NCBI RefSeq assembly: GCF_000344685.1
Contig: NW_006920410.1
Location: 1,140,414-1,204,413 of the forward strand
Direction: 5' to 3'
Length of the DNA stretch: 64,000 nucleotides
Source of the DNA: Gloeophyllum trabeum ATCC 11539
Lineage: Eukaryota; Basidiomycota; Agaricomycetes; Gloeophyllales; Gloeophyllaceae
In this document: in pieces, positions 32,918-45,103 of the stretch
How the letters are laid out: each line of letters opens with the position of its first letter
Position numbering within the stretch: the stretch's first letter is position 1
The notes under the pieces: generated by a model
The model's input: only the letters and a program-made list of their open reading frames with translations
The model's database searches: none
Told to the model about the DNA's origin: nothing
Program-made: the position numbers and the translations under genes

Positions 32918-34361
32918 ATGGACTACATGTACGGCGTGTCGACGGGGCTGGCGGTGGGGGCTTTGACCGTGCTGGCGGGCTCGGTTGGCTTCGCTCTGGT
33001 GAGTCATTTGCTTAGCACCGCGAGCGACGTAGTACGGCCCGGCTGATATTGTATGTGTGGATACCAGAGCCTCTTGTCACTCGTATTCAATTATGTTATT
33101 CCTGGCTTGCCGGAGGATGCATCAGGAATTCCCGTCAGACCGATTAAATCTCTCCCCGCATCGACCTCCCCAACCAGACATGCATGCGAGAAATCCCCGA
33201 GGAGCAGCGTCGGCTCGTTCTTGTCGCAGACGACAGCCACATCATCCGACGCTTCCCATCCGCACGCGCCTCACCAGGAGGCATCCACATCGCTGCCACC
33301 ACCTATACACCCCGCCACCCCAGCGTCGACGCCGCATCGCGTGACTTTCCAGGAGAACCTCGTTCTGCCACCCACGGCGGATATGCAGCTGCGACTGCCG
33401 AGGGACAGGACGAGGAGCGCCGGCGGCGGCGGCGACAAGAGCCGCTCGGTGTCCCCGAAGACGCCGATGCGATCCGCGACCGACCCTGCCCAGAGCAGTA
33501 AGCCCGCTCCTCCCGTGGCGTCCACCTCGGCCACGCGCCTGGACTCGAACGGCGTGATCGACCCGCTCATTTCGTCCGAGCCTGCAAAGCCGGAAGCGAA
33601 ACGGCGGCATACGTTCGGGCTGCTGGGGAAGGGCTTCTCGTCGATGGAGAAGCGCAAGAAGCTGGAGCGCTCCGTGAGCACACCCCTGCCGAAGCTGTGC
33701 GGTAAAGGCAATGGGAAGGAGAAGGAGAAGAGCGCGCCGCCGGCGAGTGATGGGGAGGGGGAGGTCGTGAGGAGGGAGAGGAAGGGGCCGGTGGCGGCGC
33801 CTGAGAGGAGGAAGACGATGCCGCCGGAGATGCTGGAGAGTATGACGGAGGAGGAGCCGGAGGACGGCGCGCGGGTGCACCGTGCGCGGAGTGTGGACCG
33901 ATGTGAGTGGTCTGGTCGTGTTACTTTCCTTGTATGCCGACAGCGCTCGTTATACAGGTTTGAAAGCGAAGATCCGCTCGCCTTCCCAGCCAGCCGCGCC
34001 CAAACTGCCCTCGCCGCCACCGCGCACGAACCCCTACGAGGCGCCGTACTTCTTCCCGCAGCCAGGGTCGCCCGAGGCGCAGGACTACGTGCGGCGGGTG
34101 CGGGAGGACCGGATGCGCGCGTCGAAAGCATCGAACAGCAGCCTGCGCTCGTACTTCCACTCCCACCAGCCGCCGCCGCCGACGTCGCCGTCGTCGATGC
34201 TGCAGCCTTTGCCGACGCCGCCGGGGAGCGGGGCGGCGAGCCCGCGGAAGAGTGGCGGGCGGCTGCCGCCCACGCCTGAGGAGGTGGGGGAGGCGCTGGC
34301 GGCGGTGCCCGGTACGGCGCGCGGGAGGGGCATACTGAAGAGGAGCAAGACGGGGTCGTGA
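32918..34361 (+). CDS. Hypothetical N-terminally membrane-anchored, disordered protein
   Basis: Not recognised. Three exons (32918-32998, 33068-33902, 33958-34361) give 439 aa. Residues about 8-45 are hydrophobic (GLAVGALTVLAGSVGFAL, then LSLVFNYVIPG), suggesting a signal anchor. The rest is Ser/Pro/Arg-rich and looks disordered, with possible phosphorylation sites (RSVSPKTP, KRRHTFGLLGKGF, RSVSTPLPK). Near the C terminus an ordered-looking block reads NPYEAPYFFPQPGSPEA followed by DYVRRVREDRM, and the end is GRGILKRSKTGS. The 49-residue stretch around RHTFGLLGKGFSSMEKRKK is the most motif-like. Likely a membrane-tethered scaffold; this is inference only. Confidence 0.72.
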
Positions 34362-34659
34362 TTTAGAGGAGTTCTGGATGTGCACACCAGCTCAGAGTTC
34401 TGTTGACGTTGAAAACCTAATCACTCGTTTCTTGGCTCGACAAATAGTTTATTTATTATTTATCTGGTAGTAGTAGATCTCGTAGTGTAATCAGCAGTAC
34501 TAGAAGCAATACCGACAAGGTTGAGACTATTCTTGAGCAGCGAGATTGAGTTCGAGGTGAACCCGGAGATAAGATAAGATGTTGCGTACGTATTGTTGCG
34601 AAGATCGAGCGCCACGCCTTGTCTTGTTTCATTCTCGGCCTTCGCCCGCGTCTCCTGCC

Positions 34660-37600
34660 ATGGACGGCCCTCCTCCCCCTCAGCCCGAAGTCCCTGCGCG
34701 CCCTTCGCCGCCGACAACGATGACAGAAGAGACCGCGCCGGCGACGCAGGCTCCGCCAGCGCCAATACCCGCAGACCCGCCCAGGGAAAAGACGCCCGTC
34801 CCCGCTCCCCGACCAGAGCCTGAGCCGTCACGGCTGGCCTCTCCCCCACCGCCGCCGCCGCAACAACAACAACAACAACAGCGAGAGCCAGAGCCAACAA
34901 GGAATATAGACTCGGGTCCATTGGCGAAGATAGAGGAGGACAACCCAGCAGACACCGCGACTCTGAGCCAGCCCGCGACGAAGCAGCCCGTCTCCATGGG
35001 CGAGATGCGCGACCCTGCCGCCAACGCCAGTCGCGCGAGCTCGACGTCCAGTGCAGCGAACCCGCCGCCTCCTGCGCTCGCCCTCCCGCCTGAAGAGACC
35101 AAGCCGTCGACGCTGACGCCGAAACAGAGTGCTGCTTCCGCGAGGCCACTAAACGTAACCGACGCGCTGAGTTACCTCGATGCTGTCAAGGCGCAGTTTC
35201 AGGACCAGCCGGATGTGTATAATAAATTTTTGGACATTATGAAGGATTTCAAGAGCGAGATGTGAGTTCGTCGTTATTGGTACTGAGACTTGCGGTGTCT
35301 GCGCGGGGGTGATCGACTTGGAGAGGGCTGTCTCTGACTGTGAGGAACTCGGCATTGTATGATCAGTACGGATTCATAGTCAACCTTCAGCCTGTTGTGT
35401 CTCTGCTCTTTCTCTTGGAGGTTCTTTCCTCCAGATCCGTGCTAACGAATCTTCTGCCACACAGCCTAGACACACCCGGCGTAATACAAAGAGTATCTAT
35501 GCTCTTCCAAGGCAACCCCCAGCTAATCCAGGGATTCAACACCTTCCTCCCGCCCGGCTACCGCATCGACTGCTCCGCCGACCCGCGCGACACCAACATC
35601 ACCGTGACCACCCCCGAGGGCGTCGTCACCCAGTCCACGCAGGGGCTCCCCGCGCACTTCCAGCCCGCCACACCGGTGCACCCCATGCACGCGCACCCCT
35701 TCGACCCGCTCGTCCCACGGGGCATCGGGCGCGAGCAGCTCACCCCCGGGATCCCCCAGCACGCGCCCGCGCCGCCCCCGCCCCCGCTCTTGCCGCCGGG
35801 GTACGGCGCGCCTATGCACCCGGGCCTCGCCGCCGCCTCGCGGCCCACGACGCCGTACCACCCCTTCCCCGGCGGGCCCTTCCACCCGCAGCCGCTGTAC
35901 TCGCCGGGCATCCCGGGCGCGAGCACGACCGCGGCGGCGAATTTCCTGGGTGGGTACGCGATGAACCCCGCGGGCGGCGCGCCGCAGGGGCAGGAGTCGG
36001 CGCAGTTCCGCAACGCGATCGAGTACCTGCACAAGATCAAGAGCCGCTTCGCGGACGACACGGAGGTGTACAAGCAGTTCTTGGAGATTCTGCAGAGCCA
36101 CCAGAAGGAGAACGGAGTGGCGCAGAGCAAGGATTTGCATGACGTACGTGCGGACACGCTCCCTTTGTTCTGGGTGATCTTATATAATTGATGGGATGCT
36201 GACAGGCTCAGCAGTCGCAAGTGTATGCGCAGGTGCATATGTTGTTCAAGGACGCGCCGGATTTGTTCGAGGGGTTCAAGGATTTCCTTCCGGATGCTCA
36301 GGGTCTTAGTGCATTAGGTGCCCAGGCGATCCTGCCACAGCCGGAGGGTGGCGAGAAGGAGAAGCCGGGGACGGACAAAGAGAACCAGAAAGGCGCGGGT
36401 GCGGAGAAGAAGGCGGCCGCGAAGAGGAGGAAGAGGCCTGCTCCCGCCGAGAAGGAGCCGACGCCTGTCGGTGGGAAGGGAGGCAGTAGGGTCAGTCAAA
36501 TTCTTTGTGTTCGTTGCGCCACTGACTGCACATTATGCACGATTTTACTCCTCTACAGGCTAAACGACCCAAAACGCAACACAAGCCAGAACCGGCATCA
36601 CCCCCTTATTCACCGTACCAGCGGCCAGCCACACCTCCCCATGTACACGCTCAGCAGCAGCAAGCTCACCAACGCGACCACCGCAACCACGCCTCCTCTT
36701 CACAACCCCCTCAGCACCCCCCTCCTCCGCCGGCTGGTATGCAGCAGCCCCCGGTAGCATACCACCAACATGTCCCCGGGCATCTCACACCTTCCGCACT
36801 CGACGCGGTCACGTTCTTCGACCAGGCGAAGGCGCTGCTCGAGCAGCGCGGGATGTACGGCGACTTTTTGAAGTTGCTGGACATGTTCGGGCACGACATG
36901 ATCGACGCGAGGGTGCTGATCGAGAAGGCGGAGCCGTTCATCGGGGAGAGCGCCGCGGGGACGGGGGACCTGATGCGGCGGTTCAAGGAGTTCGTCGGGT
37001 TCGACGAGAAGGAGGGGAATGTGGAGATGGGCCCGCCGGGGAGTATTAGGACGGGGCCGCCCGACCTTTCGGTGCCGAGAGGGAATGATGTGGAGAATAG
37101 CCCGAGTTATCGACGGCTGCCTGAGAGTGTGAGTGTCTTACGGTTGTGCGCACTGTCAGTGTTGGTTGCTGAATTGCAGTAGGAGCGGCGTTTGGCCTGC
37201 TCGGCGCGAGACCAGCTCGGCAGGTCTGTGCTCAACGACGACTGGGTGTCGCATCCGACGTGGGCGTCGGAGGATTCGGGCTTCATTGCTCATAAGAAGA
37301 ACACAAACGAGGATTGCCTGCACAAGAGCGAGGAGGAGCGGCACGAGTACCGCGTGCACCTCGAAGCGATGGCGCGCACCATCGCGATCCTCGAGCCGCT
37401 CAACATGCGCATCGACGAGATGTCGAACGACGAGCGGGCGGTGTTCAAGCTCAAACCCGATCTCGGCGGGTACAGCAAGGCGCTGTACCAGCGCACGATC
37501 AGGAAGGTGTACGGGAATGCGGGCGCCGAGATTTACCAGGCGCTGCAGGACTGCCCGAGCGTGGCGGTGCCTGTCGTGCTTGCGCGGCTTAAGCGCAAGG

Positions 37601-39580
37601 AGGAAGAATGGAAGAAGATGGAGAGGGAGTGGAGTCGTACTTGGCGCGATCTGGATGCGAAGAACTTTTACAAGTCTCTGGATTATCAGGCGATCATATT
37701 CAAGCAGAACGATAAAAAGAACATCACGGCGAAGCATTTTGTGCAGGATATTGAAGCTGTCAAGGCTGAGCAGGCAAAGGCCCGGGGAGACGATCCGCAC
37801 TTGTCGTTCACGCGTGGCTCTCTGGGATTCCAACTGGAGTATCCATTGGAAGATACAGGGATTCTATACGACGTGCTCAAGATGGTCGACCATTTTCTGG
37901 AACGCTCGCAGACGCAGTACAGCATGCAGGAGCGCCGACGCCTGGAACGTTTCCTGCGTTCCTTTATCCCGCTTCTGCTTATGCAGCCGTATTCAGAGCT
38001 GACGCCTGAATGGGTATCTGTGGAACTCGGTCCGGATGACGAGGACGATGCTGTGGACGGCAGTAAGGGCGGTCGTAGATCGGCGAGTGGGAGACAGACT
38101 GGGGGCGTTGCTGCGGGTGATCTTCGCAGCAAGCTTCTGAAGACTGCTCGCGAGCGGCGCACTGCCTCGGCGCCAAACTCGAGATCAACATCTCCAGGCC
38201 TGTCGCGCGACGAGCGGGAGCTGCAAGCTGGGTTCGCCCCGGAGACGGATGATATTTGGATTCAGGAGTCTGCGAGCAGCTTACCGGAGGGAGTGCCCAG
38301 GGCGGGACTGACCCCCGCGAAACGCCGACCATTCTTCGCTAACACGACGTTCTATACGCTCTTGCGGTTAGTCCAGGTAAATTTTTGCGACCGCTGTGTC
38401 GGGTTCCGCTGCTCGTTCCGAGATTAATACTGTCGTTCCTAGCTCCTATACTCCCGCCTGCTGCTCTGCAAGGGGATAGGCGCTAAGCTGGCGGCTGTGG
38501 ACCATGAGCCGCTCCGTCCCAATCCTATCGCGGTCGAGTTAGGCCTCGAGGAGCCAAATGGGCCTGCCTCAGTTTTGGAAAGAGCCATCCAGACATTGTC
38601 CGAAGGCCCCGGGACGAACGTGCTTTACAAATATCTCCTCGAGTCCTGCGAAAAGGTCTTCGATAATGAGATGGACCAGCAAACATTTGAGGAGCATGCT
38701 AGATGGTTCTTTGGCACGCAGGTATGCTGAGGTTTCCGCAGCACTGTCCTATTTCCTGCACATAACTAATATTGCTTACACTTGCAGGCGTATACCTTGT
38801 TTACTATAGACAAACTAATTTTAGCCCTCATCAAGCAAGTGAGTGTGCTACACACAGACTTTATCTGATTACGGACAGCGATCTGATCATTTTCGAAGGT
38901 TCATACTATAGTGACAGATAATAAATGCCAGGAGTTGTGGTTCCTCCTTCAGAAGGCTCGGCGGTTGGAAACACCCACAACGCACGATATTATCCGTTAT
39001 CGGCGGGAAGCCGAGCGTCATGTAGGATCAGATGATAATCTGTATAGGATTGAATGGGTGAGCGGGACCTATCCTTTTCATTTTTACTACTACTAAGCCC
39101 GAGCCCCTGAACATCTTTATAGGATCGCCTGGGGAAAACAATGCGCATTCAGCTGGTAGGTCCGGATGACGCAAGCGTGGATGAAGGGACTTCTCCCTCG
39201 GAACGTTGGAGAGAGTATGTGGACACCTTCATCATGCGGCACCGCACAGAATGGATGCCGTTGGCAAGATCCAGGAAGCGCTCGAGCCCTGTGTTCATGA
39301 AGAGGTTTGTTTTTGCCACGACTGCCTGATGTATTTCATTTTACTTACGCTATTATGAATATGCAGGTGTTTGCCGCCGGATGATACGCCCGCGACAGAC
39401 AGTTGTCTGGTTCAAAACAAGATGGCGATTCGCATCAGTCTGGGGACGTACAAGATATTCTACGAAGCTGGTACCGAGGACTTTATCTGGCAGCGAAGGA
39501 GTGCGGCCGACGACAAGCTCCTGCGCGAGCGCGCTGCTGCTCGACACGAAGAACGGAAGCAATGCCGTCTGCTACAATGA
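34660..39580 (+). CDS. SIN3: SIN3 transcriptional corepressor
   Basis: Ten exons give 1404 aa: 34660-35261, 35465-36143, 36206-36490, 36559-37128, 37183-38376, 38443-38721, 38788-38838, 38899-39057, 39123-39304, 39367-39580. PAH1 lies at about 165-235 (DALSYLDAVKAQFQDQPDVY), PAH2 at about 380-455 (NAIEYLHKIKSRFADDTEVY), and PAH3 at about 600-665 (DAVTFFDQAKALLEQRGMY). The histone-deacetylase interaction domain follows (SARDQLGRSVLNDDWVSHP, RVHLEAMARTIAILEPLNM), then the Sin3a C-terminal domain (AYTLFTIDKLILALIKQ). A polyglutamine run follows a proline run near residue 70. The protein scaffolds Rpd3-type histone deacetylase complexes. The first intron is unusually long (203 nt). The fourth acceptor is CAGTAG. 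An in-frame ATG at 34579 would add 27 residues. Confidence 0.95.
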
Positions 39581-40144
39581 GGCGGACACTATTCGGAACC
39601 TGGCCCTCAAAGGAGATGAGGTTCCGGATGGTATTGGCGACGTCAAGTCGCAGTGTCTTCCATACGAGTGCGATTATGTTGGGCGAGGCTTGCACAGCTG
39701 ATTGAACTTTGCTCAGGGTGGGGTCCAGGTTGGGCCGTGTATGTTAGAGGGCTGCTGGCCCATAGTATACACGCGGAATTTCCAGAAGAGGGGGACACGG
39801 GATTGATTAGCTGCACCGAGTAACCTGCACTATTTGCGAGACTGTTGTATTTATAGGAAGGAGGTATACATAAGACATAGGGCTAATAATAGAGTGCTTC
39901 ATCAACCAGAAGGGGCTAAAAGGGTGTGTATGAAAACACTCCGGCGCCTGGCCTCGTCTTCGCCTTCCTGTCCTTGTCCTCGCCGCCGCCGCCACCGCCG
40001 ACGTTGTGCGCCCCCGAACCCGTCACTGAGCGCGTCGACGACAGCGGCAATAGGCCGGATTACTTAACATCATAGCCCTGATCCGAGGAGCGCCGGCGGG
40101 CTGCCCTTGGCGCGATAGAGTTCTCTTAAGTCCTTGCCAAGCCC
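39581..40144. other. Intergenic region after SIN3
   Basis: About 560 nt with no gene recognised. It contains GCC/CGC-rich tracts at 39975-40010, probably promoter or leader sequence of the next gene. Confidence 0.35.
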
Positions 40145-42080
40145 ATGGCTGGAGGCACCTGCAGTGCCCATATCTCTGCTTCGTCGGTCCAAGCCAACCA
40201 AGCACGCACAACTCAGTCTCGGCGTCGTCCTCGGCGGTCCAACCCACACATTTCGTCATCGTCCAGCCCATCGTCGGGACTGCTGGCGCTGCTCGCGACA
40301 CTCGCATCATCGTCGTCTGTTGATGCGAAACCGCTCGTTGCGCCACCGCTCACCTTCCTCTACCCCTTCATCGAGGAGCACTCCTCGGAAATACGTGTTG
40401 AGACTCATCCGACAAGGACCCACTCTGCCGATCCGTTTCCGCCACCAACAGGGCAGTCTTTGTCTCGGCGCGGCGTGTCACTTGCCGATAAGTATGCATC
40501 TGGCTCAGACGGTCGTTGGCGCAAGTTAGACGAGTACACATTATACGGGTCCACGATTCGCTCGGTATGTGCTTGGTCGTCGCGGCGGCACGTGTCCTCA
40601 TTGTACTCGCCTGCAGGTCCCTACCTCTATGTCAATCGAAGATGACGCTGCCGGCGCTGGGCCGACGCCATCAGCTTCAACCTCAAGCTCCACGAGCGAG
40701 GTGACAGCCAAGTCCACATCCATTGATGACCTCTATGAGTCTTTGCCAGTCGGTTGGCAACCGACTGACAATCCCGACCGTCCAACCGCTATCATTGCAG
40801 TCCTATCGGTCCTCCTTGCATGCCTCATAATCATCGTCATCGCGTTGTCTGCTTACTGGCGCAGGAGGCGGAAACTAGCTAGGGATAAGGATCCAGAGAA
40901 AAAGATGTGCCGCAAGGACGATGGTGAGGATGTTCCAGTGGCTGATGAGGATGCAGCGGATGCGCAGCAGATTCGGTCTCAAAAAAGGATGGTGGTCAAA
41001 GCAACGGCGAGGTGGAAGGCTAATGCACGGCAGTCTTTTCGAAAACGGCGACCACGATGGGCATCGCGAAAATATGCTGCATCTAGGCAAGACCTACGAG
41101 AGAACGACTCCAGCGTCGCGCTACCACAACCGAGATCGCCGTCGCCTTCGACAACAATCTCCAGTAATCTCCCTACCACACAGCTTGCCCACTCGCCATC
41201 ACCCTCTATCCCATCGCAAAGCCGGGCATCTCTGCGTGAGTCCCAGTTCCAGCCCCCTGACCGTTCCACGACTCCCCCTGCATCTCCGACATTCCCCCCT
41301 GCCTATTTCCGTAGCTCACGAAGACACTTGGCTCAATCAGGCGGCGCCCCTGGGTCGCTACATATACATATCCCTGTTTCGCCATTCACAGATCCGGATT
41401 CACAGTCACCTCCGCCATTCACGGGCACCGACGATGAGGCGCCTGTACCTCCTCTGAATACGGTGGCCCACGTGGCTACGGATGACAAGGCTGTGCTAGC
41501 GCGCATGGCTGCCATGTCTAGTTCCCCTCCTGCTGCTGACAATCCAGGAGAAGCGTCTCGAGACGTGCGACCGTCTGTTCCATCGTGGTATGATGAAGAT
41601 CACGAAGACTATAGTCGCCGGTCTTACGATCATTCGTTGGCCTCGGGGCGTTGCTATGAGCCCTGCACGATGCCTGAGATGTCCACGGCGAACTCATGCG
41701 AGGCTTCGACGTCGCGGTTGCTACCTCCGCCTCCAGAAAAGGCGCAGCTGACTGCCCCCCTTTTCTACGACTACCCGTCTTCGTTCGAGGAGGACCTGAC
41801 AGAGCCAGAGCCATCCGCACCTCCGTTCGAGGAGTGTGTCGCCATGCCCAGTGCTCCGCCGCTAGAGTCCGAAGCACCTCCCCCCTCAGCACCCCCTGTG
41901 GGGGAATATGAAGAAGACTTCAGTACTTGTGCGGTTTCAGCACCATCAGCACCCGCATTCGATGACTATCCGGAAGAGGCGGGGACTTTTACTGCGAATA
42001 CTCGTCCCCGAGACGATTTATGGCATCGACCTAGCTCTCCCAGGATGGGCGTCGGGACTTCGTCTTCCTCCGAGTCGTAG
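40145..42080 (+). CDS. Single-pass membrane protein with four PSAP motifs in its tail
   Basis: Not recognised as a named family. Two exons (40145-40564, 40617-42080) give 627 aa. A basic N terminus of about 40 residues precedes a hydrophobic segment (GLLALLATLASSSSVDA) that could act as a signal sequence. A Ser/Thr-rich region follows. One strong membrane helix lies at about 198-220 (AIIAVLSVLLACLIIIVIAL), with YWRRRRK as the stop-transfer signal, so the 400-residue Ser/Pro-rich tail should be cytosolic. The tail carries EPSAPPFEE, MPSAPPLES, PPSAPPVGE and APSAPAFDD between about 535 and 590, each next to acidic clusters. P-[ST]-A-P motifs bind the UEV domain of Tsg101/Vps23 (ESCRT-I). This suggests a cell-surface protein sorted to the vacuole. 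Confidence 0.75.
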
Positions 42081-43054
42081 TTACTGTTGGGCTTTTGTAT
42101 TATGGGACTCTCTTGGAATTTTCGCCGTGGACTGGATCAACGACCGTATGTAACAGATGTCTTGGTCAGTTCTTGCTTGGTTTCGCACCTTGTTTGGTGA
42201 TACCGCTGTGTTTAGGTTATCTTTATGCATTTGAAGCATCGCAACTGTAATTCGTATATACAATATCAACAAGCATGGCTACGGTCTCGATAATGATTAC
42301 TGCCCACTGTCTGACCAGACAGTGTGACTTATCCACTGATATAACGCTTGAACCTGACCGAACTTCGTGCTAGAAGTGTCGACGGATGATACTTACGTGC
42401 TCTTCGTCTCGCCATGGCCACAGTTTTAGGTAATGTTCCCTCATCTTTACGATTTATGTTCACTCTTTCTTGATTTCTTCTTTCTTCATCTTAAAGGGTG
42501 AGATGGTTCCGAGTGAACCTAAATGGGACCGTGTCCTCTCGGAACGATCCTCGTGGCTGAGTCCGTGTATACCCATCCCGCTCTGGGATATCGGAAACTC
42601 GGCTTTCTGATTTGTTCACCACAATGAATCCTAAGATCCAGTCATCGTTCGGCGTTATCTGCCAATCATCCCGCAAGTAGGTGACTTCCTTTTGGTTCTC
42701 CATTGCATTGCCGGGATTCGTGAGCTCACGCATACCGCCTCCAGGTCACATACATCTCAGAGTTCCACCAATATGCCGAAAAATGTGTGCTCTGTGGTCG
42801 TTTGAGGCAACAGAGGGGGCCTTCTGACCGTATTTATTTTTACTTGTCTCTCGGCTTCTCAGGCACCCGTCCTCGACAGTGGCGTTGGTGAGCTCCGGGA
42901 AATTCTCGGTGCATTGCGCGCACTGGAGGATTAGTGATACACGTCCGTCCTCACATAAGTATCGGCTTGGTACGGTCTTGCGTTAACTCTTCCCCAGTTG
43001 ATACTACTTGGCCCTCACTCAGGATCGATCAAATTTCCAGTGTCACGCACGATC
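42081..43054. other. Intergenic region with an orphan minus-strand frame
   Basis: About 970 nt. On the minus strand 42491-42733 encodes an 80-residue ATG-started frame (MRELTNPGNAMENQ..., DDWILGFIVVNK) of protein-like composition but no recognisable family; an in-frame stop lies just upstream of its ATG. The rest should hold the 3'UTR of the membrane protein and the AKR promoter. Confidence 0.35.
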
Positions 43055-44808
43055 ATGCCCGGAGAATACAAGGAGTTCGACCCGAAGAACATGCCCTTTC
43101 GCAGGCTTGGTTCTAGTGGTCTGCGTGTGCCTGTTTTCTCGCTTGGAGGATGTGCGTTCCCTGCTGTACAGTAACCTTAATTGCCGTCTAACTGTTGTCT
43201 ACCCAGGGTTGACACTTGGGGGCACGGTCATTGGTGATCCGGTCAAGGTACGTCTTGACAACTGACTCTTCTGGAGTCACCCTTTAACACATGGGATTAT
43301 GCGGCACTGTCGGCAGGAGATCATCAAGGTCGCGTTTGAAAATGGCATCAATATGTTCGATACCGCTGAAGGTTATGCGCAAGGGAAGTCCGAAGAAGAG
43401 ATGTGAGCTTTTCGTGCCTGATGTGTATTAGGAATTTATTGGCTTACGACAACCTACAGGGGTCGTGTTATCAAAGAGCTCAATCTACGACGAAGCGACT
43501 TGGTTATCAGCACCAAGATCTTCTTCGGTACACGAGAGGGCCCTAACGACAAGGGCCTTTCAAGGAAACAGTAGGTACCGACGACCTGCTAGAGGAGAAT
43601 GTAGATTAATTCCAAGGGCAGTATCATTGAGGGGACGAAGGCATCTCTTGAGCGACTTGGCCTCGATTATGTCGACATTATCTTCGCGCATCGTCCTGAT
43701 CCCACAGGTCAGTGCGGCGCTGTTCATCTGCCCGCTTTGCATTTGACGGATGAGTTCTTGCCCCAGTGCCAATGGAGGAGACTGTCCGCGCATTCAACTA
43801 TGTCATTGACCAAGGCTGGGTATGTTAAACCACGGTACTCTCGGGAATTATTCTAAATGTGGAAGACAACAGGCGTTCTACTGGGCGACATCGGAGTGGA
43901 CTGCTCAGGAAATTGAAGAAGCACACCGTGAGTACTGCGTCAGATAGACGGCCCGGAATGATACGAGACTCGACATCCAGATATTGCCCATGTCTATGGG
44001 CTTATAGCTCCGGTGGCCGAGCAATGCCAGCACCAGTACGTCTTTCTTTGATCAGGAGGAAGGGGTTTTCCCCCTTAATATACATATTATCTTCATAGCA
44101 TGCTTCACCGTGAGCGGCCCGAGAAGGAATATGAGTAAGTTATCGGCATTTGCTTCCAGGCGGTTCATTATCTGATCGTCCTGTCATAGGCCGTTATACA
44201 AGAAGTATGGCCTGGGAACCACAGTTTTCTCTGCTCTAGCCGGTGGCTTGTTAACTGGCAAGGTAACTCGGGAAACACCTGCTTTTCCATGCGCAATTAT
44301 TGACCCCGACTGGAGTATAACAAAGGTATCCCGCAAGATTCCCGCCTCGCCAAGCATTCGGACTTGCCCTTCTTGAAGCAATTGATCGACAGTTTCGGGG
44401 AAGAGGAGGGCAAACGTAAGCTGCAGGTGGTGCAGCAATTGAACGACCTGGCGACAAATGGTTGGTGCTAGTTATTCTCGTACAAAGCAACGATATTTAA
44501 TGGAATGCAGAACTCGGCTGCAGCGTCGCGCATCTAGCGCTTGCATGGGTAGCGAAGAATCCGAATACCAGCACTGTCATTCTTGGAGCCTCGAAGCCCG
44601 AGCAAGTCCTCGATAACCTCAAGGCCATCGAAGTCATCCCGAAACTCACTCCAGAGGTCATGGACAAGATAGAGAAGATTCTGGGCAACAAGCCCGAGCC
44701 AATTGTGTGTACCTGCACCCTTAGGCTGATTCAGAGTTGCAGCAGTGCTGACTCTAGATGCAGTCGACTTGGGGCCGGCCTCCCTTGGATAAATTTGGAC
44801 GACTCTGA
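43055..44808 (+). CDS. Aldo-keto reductase, voltage-gated K+ channel beta-subunit type (AKR6-like)
   Basis: Thirteen small exons give 358 aa. Exons: 43055-43151, 43207-43247, 43317-43402, 43460-43570, 43622-43707, 43767-43819, 43873-43927, 43981-44035, 44099-44134, 44190-44262, 44316-44460, 44511-44704, 44764-44808. Signatures are [20 protein letters not shown], the catalytic Asp/Tyr in [14 protein letters not shown], the lysine in [33 protein letters not shown], and the NADPH-binding end [18 protein letters not shown]. The closing [11 protein letters not shown] follows a last intron. Relatives are NADPH-dependent oxidoreductases; some associate with K+ channels, but here a channel partner is not shown. 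The TRK transporter 8 kb away is a different class. The exon density is the highest of the larger genes here. Confidence 0.93.
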
Positions 44809-45054
44809 GCATTGTTGTCTATGTAATTCATGTGTGCTCGTAGTAGCTGTAATAAATCTATTCGATTTTGTCCAATTTGAATCAAGTTTGGGTGTGGGTA
44901 TGAAGGACTCGGACGCGTCAAAGACGCGTCAATTTAGGTCTTCTATGATGACCACGTGCCACGTATACCACTAGGAACGCTGGACTTGTACATTGCATCC
45001 ACTTGCCAGTGCCAAACTCCATCTCGCGGCCCTGGCTCGTCATAGACCGCTCCC

Positions 45055-45062
45055 CATAAAAG
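45055..45062 (+). promoter_or_regulatory. TATA-like element of RET2
   Basis: The sequence ccccataaaagcactt lies about 45 nt before the ATG at 45104. This spacing suggests a very short 5'UTR and therefore a very short first exon. Confidence 0.4.
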
Positions 45063-45103
45063 CACTTACTGTGCGGAAAACCCGATTGGATTGAGTCTCA
45101 GGA

